A stretch of DNA of 64,000 bases from Branchiostoma floridae (lineage: Eukaryota; Chordata; Leptocardii; Amphioxiformes; Branchiostomatidae). The DNA is taken from positions 6,411,204-6,475,203 of the forward strand of contig NC_049997.1 in assembly GCF_000003815.2 (NCBI RefSeq), written 5' to 3'. Under the pieces are notes generated by a model. It ran no database searches. It was given only the letters and a program-made list of their open reading frames with translations, and was not told the origin of the DNA. Below, one piece after another: positions 57,897 through 64,000 of the stretch. The position numbers and the translations under genes were made by a program. The first letter of the stretch is position 1, and each line of letters starts with the position of its first letter.

Positions 57897-60800
57897 TTGT
57901 TTAACTTAACTGACATAAAAGCGTCTTCAATACATTAAATGAAAATGCATGGAAATGGCCTACTTGTATCAGTCACCATCGTTCATATATGCAGACAATT
58001 TATTCTTTCAACTTAAATTTAGGAACTTCACACTTTGGCTAATATTAGTACATTATTGCAAGTCTGCAATAGTCATCTGTCCTAAACAATGTTATGAGTA
58101 ACGCCCTTGCAGCTCGGGCTGAAGAAGATTGGATCACCTTGTAACGGTTATCATGCTGTGCTGTGTAAAGGAATCCGACTTCTCGAATCATGTATATGTC
58201 CAAACCTTGCTGTTGCATCAACTTTGTATCCATTGTTACGTGTTACATTGTTACTTGTTATTTTAACCAGAGTGTTTAAAGTCAGGCCTTATAGAGCGTG
58301 ACACTTCTCCGTTGGTAACGTCTATATTCAAAGTATGATTGTATACCAAGTAGACACATGTATGACCTAAGTATCAAGTCTTCAAAATTGTAACCCTGTC
58401 TGGGTAATTGTAGACATGTATTCAATGTGCGTGGAGCAGATGCCTGTGTGTAAGAGGAATGAAATCATGTCTATCTCTAAAGCTGATCGGCTATTATTCC
58501 TGGTGGCAAATTTGCACCAATTGGCGAGTTGTTGGCGCCTGTTAGCGAATGTCTTTTGCTCCACGTATATTGTAAATAAATGTCTATAATTACACATTCG
58601 GCTTAATATCTAACTTAAGGATATCTAACTTAATACACGTGATATCTTAAATCATCATTAAAATAATATTTGAACAAAGTAATCTACATGTACACTGTGA
58701 ATGTAGATATGTCATCAAACTGTATATTCTGAAATCACTTAAAGTTTCAACAATCGAATACGCTTCTTTTTATAGATCATCTACACTCTTATATTATATA
58801 AAATGTATATCAATCTATATAATCGCATCGAAATATACAAACTATTTTACAATTTACTCCTTTTAAAGGTGGATAGTTTTATAATTATGAAGACTATTTG
58901 AAAGTACCAAGGAGCAATGTATCTTGAACTTTTAGTTGATACACGTGCCTCTTTTTAGTGACATACCTTGGGGAGCGATTTAGTGTCCACCAACATCTGC
59001 TTGGAGATTACCGTGACTGGACCTTAGTCTATATTGTTTACCCCAACATGGGATTGTTTCAACGCGAGACCTTATAAAGTCATACAGAGGTCAATATTGT
59101 GTGTAGTTTAGGGGCATTACCTTTTGTTGGGCAGCAACAGAACAATTTGGTACGCCGACCTGTATGCCTGGAATCCAGTCTCCTTGTGGCTCGGCCTATC
59201 GTAGTTAGTGCAGGCTCTCTACGGGGCCAGTGCAGCTCTCAGCCGCCGGGGTAGGAGTTTTGCACGGTGGGAGTTTGCCATCCACGGGGGGCTTTTGATT
59301 AACTCCCACTGGGCAAAGTCCTACCGGGAAAATGCTACCGGGTGTGAATGATTACCCCGGCGGCTGAGAGCTGCACTGGCCCCGTAGAGAGCCTGCACTA
59401 ACTACGATAGGCCGAGCCACAAGGAGACTGGATTCCAGGTTCTGCCATTGACCTGGGAAGGAACAAGCTGTGGTGTGGTTGCTTTACCGCACGCGTGGAT
59501 TTGGAGTTTGCACTGTGAAGTTTTAATTTGTTCATGAAGAGAACAAACATCGTAACAATGCAGCTTGAGTACATTCATTTTATTTTATAGGTACATTTGG
59601 CGGGGCAAGATGACGATGCTTAGAGCACAACGAAGTATATTGGCCTACGTGTTACACTTTGGGTTGGTCATAACTTGGTCATAACTTGAAACCTATGAGC
59701 TGTAAAACCTACGGTGAAGACCATTGCAATTAGGTATTCTATTGTGATAAAATTATCTGTCAATTGGTCATTTCGTGACATATGAAACACAAGAACAATG
59801 AGGGAGAAGCTTAACGCCTTTTCTTGATCATATCAAAGGACTTTCCACCCGAACAGGTGTGTCACGGACCCTTCCCAGGTGACTTTGCACACCTGTAGTC
59901 GTTTGCCCCAGGCTGTTACGCAATGCGTGGTTCTCGTCAATAGGAGGTGGCAGTTTGTGATTCAGGGAGAGACCGAATATTCAAAATTTGACTAAGATAT
60001 TCTTTGATGGACGCAGATAGCCCTGAGTTTTAGGTCAGCTTATATCCGGTAAAAAGGGCTACTTGAGAAGTTTCCATTCGGTGACCGACGGTTTTTCTAG
60101 CTGCGTCACTAAGGACTTGCAACCCGGAAGTGTCTCTTAAGCGGGAAAAGGACCACTTATCTGCAGTTAAGTCTTCACCACAGCGGTTCTAGGAAGCAAA
60201 TTTAAAGAAGGACAAGATAGTCAAGAAATACTAAGGTGAGCAGCAGTTTACTTATTCCAGCTTTGAAGATCAGATAAACGACGCAATGTGTTAAGAGACA
60301 CACGCGTACACGTGTTGTGCCCTCCCACCCCTGGATACGACGACACTGGTGACGTGGTCGATTCCTCGTGAAATCAATGAATGTTTAGTTACATGTTTTA
60401 AAAGATACTGAACGTGGTGTGGCATAGAAAATATATTCATCAAATGAAGTACACAATAAAGAACGGGGTTTGTGTTTATTATTATGGAGTTTACCTGACT
60501 CGTGCCCAGGTAAATGTTTATTTTGTGGTGGCGTTGAATGCATAATGAAGCTCTTCACAGCGCCACAACGGAATGGAGCTCTTTTCAGTCTTTTGCTTTG
60601 GCTTAGGCACAGCGTTAAGCAAGCCGTGTCATGATCAAGGGCTCTGTTATAACATCAAGTTACTACAGAGCCGACTATGAGACTAGGTATATTACCCAAG
60701 TAGCAGAATAGTCTGAACAGTTCAGCCTTCCCTCCCACTGTTGTTGACACAAACGAGCTGGTGTGTATGTACCTTGTTACCTGTCACAACAGATTTGTAT

Positions 60801-60984
60801 TAAAGACTCGTCTGAGATGGAATTATTCCGACTTTCATGGATTTGTCCAGATATATGTAGCAACTTAGCTAAATGGATTTGAATACCAGTTTGAATGTAC
60901 AACCGTCACACTTTGAGTTTATTTACCCGTGGAGGGTAACCTTTTACTATAATATGCCGTATGTTACTCTTGACAGTGACCACC
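57897..60984. other. GBP 3' flank and region before the DED gene
   Basis: A possible GBP poly(A) signal AATAAA lies at 58575-58580. The hairpin element 59167-59439 is here. AGGTGAGC at about 60235-60242 could be the donor of a non-coding first exon of the DED gene. No other coding exon was found. Confidence 0.5.
59167..59439. mobile_element. Near-perfect hairpin element
   Basis: The 87-bp arms (59167-59253 and 59353-59439) are inverse copies with almost no mismatch; the ends are CCTGGAATCCAG and CTGGATTCCAGG. The 99-bp loop carries smaller GGGAGTTT / AACTCCCA type inversions. No ORF. It could be a foldback element or a young inverted duplication. Confidence 0.85.
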
Positions 60985-63488
60985 ATGGCGTCTGCACAGA
61001 GTGACTCTGAGCTATCCCCTCGCAACAAGCTTTATTTGAAAATCAGTGAAAGTTTATCTGAAGACCAAGTGAAAAATTTGCGAGCTATGTTGATCACTGA
61101 TCATAATTTTGGCAAAGAAAAAATTGAGACTGCGACACCCCATGAGATCTTCAACATGTTGGAAGATGAGCACAAAATAGGCGAAGGAAACCTCGGATTG
61201 CTGATAGAGCTGTTGAAATCCCTTGGTGAAACACAATGGGCTAATTAGTTGCATGAGGAGGAAAGTAAGTAGATATTGGAACATTTTACGTCATGACACC
61301 AAATTACCTTCGTCAATACGGTTGGCGTGCAAATACAGGTTTAGTTTGTTGTTGGCGTTTTGACTGCTGGATCATCATTTCAATATATTCAAAACACTCG
61401 AGCAGGTAACGTTAATGGTTTGTAGAATAGTATGACATGATACCAAAAGTTTTGACCTCGGGATGATTTTAATGATTTTCGTGCCCATATTTTATAACAC
61501 TTTGATAATGATAAAGTTTATTGCAAATTCTTGCCCGTGGGCTAATTTCAGGTAACATAAAAGATTCAAACAGTGTAAAAACTGTCTACTCTAGTGTCTA
61601 CTCTACTCTAAAGCTAGTAAAAGCTAACTCTAGAGCTATTGGGTTCGACTCCTTTTTCGAAGGCAGTGGAGGATGAACGATCCCACCTTGTCTATTGTGT
61701 GGGGGTTTTGTGATGTTAGAAGGAGAATTGTTTTCTTTTTGTCTGTGAATGTGGGGAAGTTTGGGTGGAATTTGATGGCCTCTTTAAACAACTTTTTTTT
61801 TATATTATGCTTCCCGCTTATCCTATAGTGCACCAAAGAGACAAACAGTCACAGGACATGGAGAAGACTCAGGAGGAAGCTCAGCAGAAAACGGATGAAC
61901 AGCACAAGGAGCAGATGGAGAAGGTACTAATGACTATTCACCTGCGATGTTGGTGCGTCAAGCGATTAGAAACCATTTTTGATGCATTCCCCAAATTTTG
62001 TAGAATATCTATTAAAAACAATAGACTAATTTTATATTTCTACTAAAAGCACAAAATCCCACCATCATACAGAACCTGGGACAGTTCATTAACCTCTGCC
62101 TTCAAAGAAGAAGTCAAACCCGATAATAGTATTCATTATATCCTCATATAATAGTTGATTAGACGCTAGTTTTATGTACCACACTATCTACTTCTCTTAG
62201 TCTTTGATGTGAAATTAGCCTTCGGGCATGATTTTGCAAATAAACATGATATGAATTAAAAACGATGCCAACCAGTTTGTTTCACGTTTAATGTAAAGTA
62301 TGGCCAAGAATTAAAAGTATTTCAGAATATGTACACAAACGATATTGACACATTCAATTTCATAGAGAAATCATAAAAATTCAATAAAGCACTCGGTAAG
62401 TTACAAATTGGATATAACACGTTAACTAAGACAGCAAAAAATGTTGCATGAACAAACAATAGCTCTGTCCAAATGCAATTGAAAATGAACGTCAGCTTTA
62501 TGTTCTTTTATACCGGCTTGCTGTTGTTCCGTACCAGGTGAAACTTTCTGGCACTCGGAAACATCTGTGTATGAATACGTTTATGAAGGTTAGACATCCA
62601 GATAAGCAATATTCAACAACAGATCTACAACGTAACCCCACCTTAAACCGGAAGGGAGGACTCCGCGTAAAACTTTCCAGTACTTGGGACCCCGCCTTGC
62701 ATCAGAAAGGACAATAGTTTTTCCTATAGTGTTGTCTGACCATAGGAACTATCCTAACATGATTTACATTTGAATAACTTTTTGCATATGACCCTAACGA
62801 TCTAGTGCTTAAACCATTTTTTTCTTAGTAGTTAGCTGTACTTGTATGGAATTGTTCTGCTAGTTAATTCTACTGATGCTGAAGAAGAGTGATGGATGTC
62901 ACTCGAAACGTCCGGACGTAAATATCCGTTTTTTTATCCAGTTGTAGAGATTAAATTGCATTTGAATTTGTATGAATCATCTGCTGCAAGTATACAAAAG
63001 TAACGGGTTCCGCACTGGTGTTCCAGTGCTGAATCAATGGGTCGAATCGGCCTCAGCACTGGTTTTCCAGTGCTGAAGAAACGTCAGCACTGGTTTTCCA
63101 GTGCTGAACGGCCTTGTTCCAGTGCTGGAGCTCCCTCAGCACTGGAATTCCAGTGCTGAACCTAATGCGAGCACTGGATTTCCAGTGCTGAACTTCTCCG
63201 AGCACTGGTTTTCCAGTGCTGGTTTTCCAGTGCTGACAGGAGGGCTTTGAGTGCTGAAGCTGCCTCAGCACTGGATTTTCACTTCAGCACTGGTGTTCCA
63301 CTTCAGCACTGGTGACAGAGGAGACCGTTACTTTTGTATATTTGCTCATCTGCTTCCACATTCTCCAGGAGCGCAAAGAGAGGGAAGATGCCGAGTTGAC
63401 GAGGATGATGCTGGATATACAGCGAAAACAGGACGAACTGGACAGGGACGTGCTGGCCATGTTGCGCAAAGCTCGACCACCTAATTAG
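60985..63488 (+). CDS. Death effector domain (DED) protein joined to GBP-tail-like coiled-coil exons
   Basis: An acceptor CTTGACAG precedes a strong start context, CCACCATGG, at 60985. The first coding exon encodes a DED (residues about 10-85: LYLKISESLSEDQV, NMLEDEHKIGEGNLGLLIEL). Read through, it ends at a TAG, 61246-61248, giving an 87-aa DED-only protein. A GT donor at 61226 (CTTG|GTGAAA, phase 1) joins in frame to exon 61829-61923 (KTDEQHKEQMEK) and then 63369-63488 (ERKEREDAELTRMM to the stop), giving about 151 residues. The last two exons are copies of GBP exons 55702-55866 and 57789-57896. DEDs recruit caspase-8/FADD-type partners. The splice to the tail is inference; the donor is not ideal. 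Confidence 0.6.
61507..61660. repeat. Dispersed repeat, copy 2
   Basis: This is the second copy of the repeat at 9857-10012, sharing AAATTCTTGCCC, GGTAACAT, AGATTCAAACAGTGT and the CTCTAGTGTCTACTC-like stretch. It lies between the DED exon and the GBP-tail-like exons of the last gene. Confidence 0.75.
61829..63488 (+). repeat. Tandem duplicate of the GBP 3' end
   Basis: CACAAGGAGCAGATGGAGAAGGTACTA is shared by 55843 and 61904, and the following intron stays similar (CGATGTTGGTG, TTGA(T/A)GCAT(T/C)CCC, AGAGAAATCA, GTCCAAATG). The final exons at 57789 and 63369 start with GAGCGCAA(T/A)GAGAGGGAA. A direct duplication of about 2 kb therefore placed GBP tail exons behind the DED. No copy of exon 56532-56627 was found. 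Confidence 0.8.
62993..63338. mobile_element. TA-flanked element filled with a CAGCACTGG hairpin array
   Basis: TACAAAAGTAACGG at 62993-63006 is inverted at 63325-63338 (CCGTTACTTTTGTA), each flanked by TA. Between them lie about a dozen units of CAGCACTGG-n4-CCAGTGCTG or half-units, each able to fold as a 9-bp hairpin. It sits in the intron just before the last exon of the DED/GBP-tail gene; the paralogous GBP intron at about 57765 lacks it. Confidence 0.82.
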
Positions 63489-63536
63489 CGAGAAAACTTA
63501 CTGCTCAGCGTAAGTATTGTTTACTCCTGTAAACGG

Positions 63537-63818
63537 CATCCTCCTATGCAGGGACATCCAACAGCCAAACCGCCTGTGTGGATGAACCCTGCTCTTTTAA
63601 CCGTCACTCTTAGTTCCTGTGGACGCCTCCCCCAACAACCAGCTGCCAGCCAATCAGAGGAGAGGCTTTCCGATTTCAAAATCCGGGTCTCGCATATATA
63701 AGGCTAAGCTCATTAATACTTATAAGCACGGCGGTAAGGAACTAAGGGTGGCGGCTGAAAGAGCAGGGCACATCCAGACAGGCAGTTTGGCAGTTGGATG
63801 TCCCTGCGTAGGAGGATG
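63537..63818. mobile_element. Inverted-repeat element with 8-bp target duplication
   Basis: CATCCTCCTATGCAGGGACA at the left mirrors TGTCCCTGCGTAGGAGGATG at the right, with similarity extending about 45 bp inward. Direct repeats GTAAACGG at 63529-63536 and 63819-63826 form an 8-bp target duplication, as made by hAT- or P-type transposases. The 282-bp element has no transposase. Confidence 0.85.
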
Positions 63819-63968
63819 GTAAACGGATGGTCCACAAGACAACTAGACCTAAGAAAACAGCCGACTTGTTCCAATTACTGTCCATAATACACAATGACGT
63901 CAATATATCATACAAAAATCGTGTTTTTCGGCACTAACATTTTTGTTAAAACTAATACATTCATTCGA

Positions 63969-64000
63969 TCAGGGCTCGAAACTTTTTCTGCATACCTGCA
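63969..64000. mobile_element. GTGCAGGT-family element, copy 2, cut by the window edge
   Basis: TCAGGGCTCGAAACTTTTTC then TGCATACCTGCA matches the end of the element at 44566-44872 (read on the opposite strand). Only 32 bp are inside the window. Confidence 0.5.

Noticed and set aside
62993..63338. CRISPR-like array of CAGCACTGG repeats
   Set aside because: Units are adjacent hairpins without unique spacers and are enclosed by transposon-like inverted ends.

Overview
This window looks like nuclear DNA of an invertebrate deuterostome, most probably a lancelet (Branchiostoma). The basis is small exons split by 0.2-1.5 kb introns with GT/AG borders, a polycystin-1-like gene with an unusual ectodomain, death-fold and GBP genes with shuffled domains, and dense short inverted-repeat elements. 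The species call is inference. Two runs of exactly 100 N (45673-45772 and 47753-47852) are scaffold gaps of unknown true length.

Layout. (1) 259-20892, plus strand: a polycystin-1-like gene, 5' incomplete, 34 exons whose phases all agree and give about 2244 codons: Cys-rich domain, four sushi domains, two EGF-like units, two FN3 domains, GAIN/GPS, PLAT, 11 membrane segments with TOP domain and pore. (2) 20945-21883, plus: an intronless gene for a Ulp1/C48-protease-like domain with a PHD finger; the catalytic Cys position reads Ser. (3) 25841-42823, minus: a 1269-aa gene joining an ankyrin-repeat array (one repeat per 99-nt exon), ZU5, UPA, a death domain and a FAM111-like trypsin fold with intact His/Asp/Ser. 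(4) 45773-57896, plus: a guanylate-binding-protein (GBP) gene with a frameshift at the end of its G2-G3 exon, an exon not found, and an in-frame stop in the helical part. A roughly 5 kb transposon with 935-bp inverted arms, carrying an acidic zinc-finger ORF, lies inside it. (5) 60985-63488, plus: a death-effector-domain gene whose downstream exons are a duplicated GBP tail.

Genes 3 to 5 read as an innate-immunity or cell-death neighbourhood: a death-domain protease, a GBP, and a DED joined to GBP tail exons. The proposed functional link is inference from domains and adjacency.

The rest is introns and intergenic DNA rich in repeats: two TTAA-flanked elements with readable empty sites, LINE fragments, tRNA-type SINE candidates, hairpin elements, short inverted-repeat elements and minisatellites. 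No CRISPR array, rRNA or confident tRNA gene was seen. Splice sites and phases were read by eye; no database search or transcript evidence was available.
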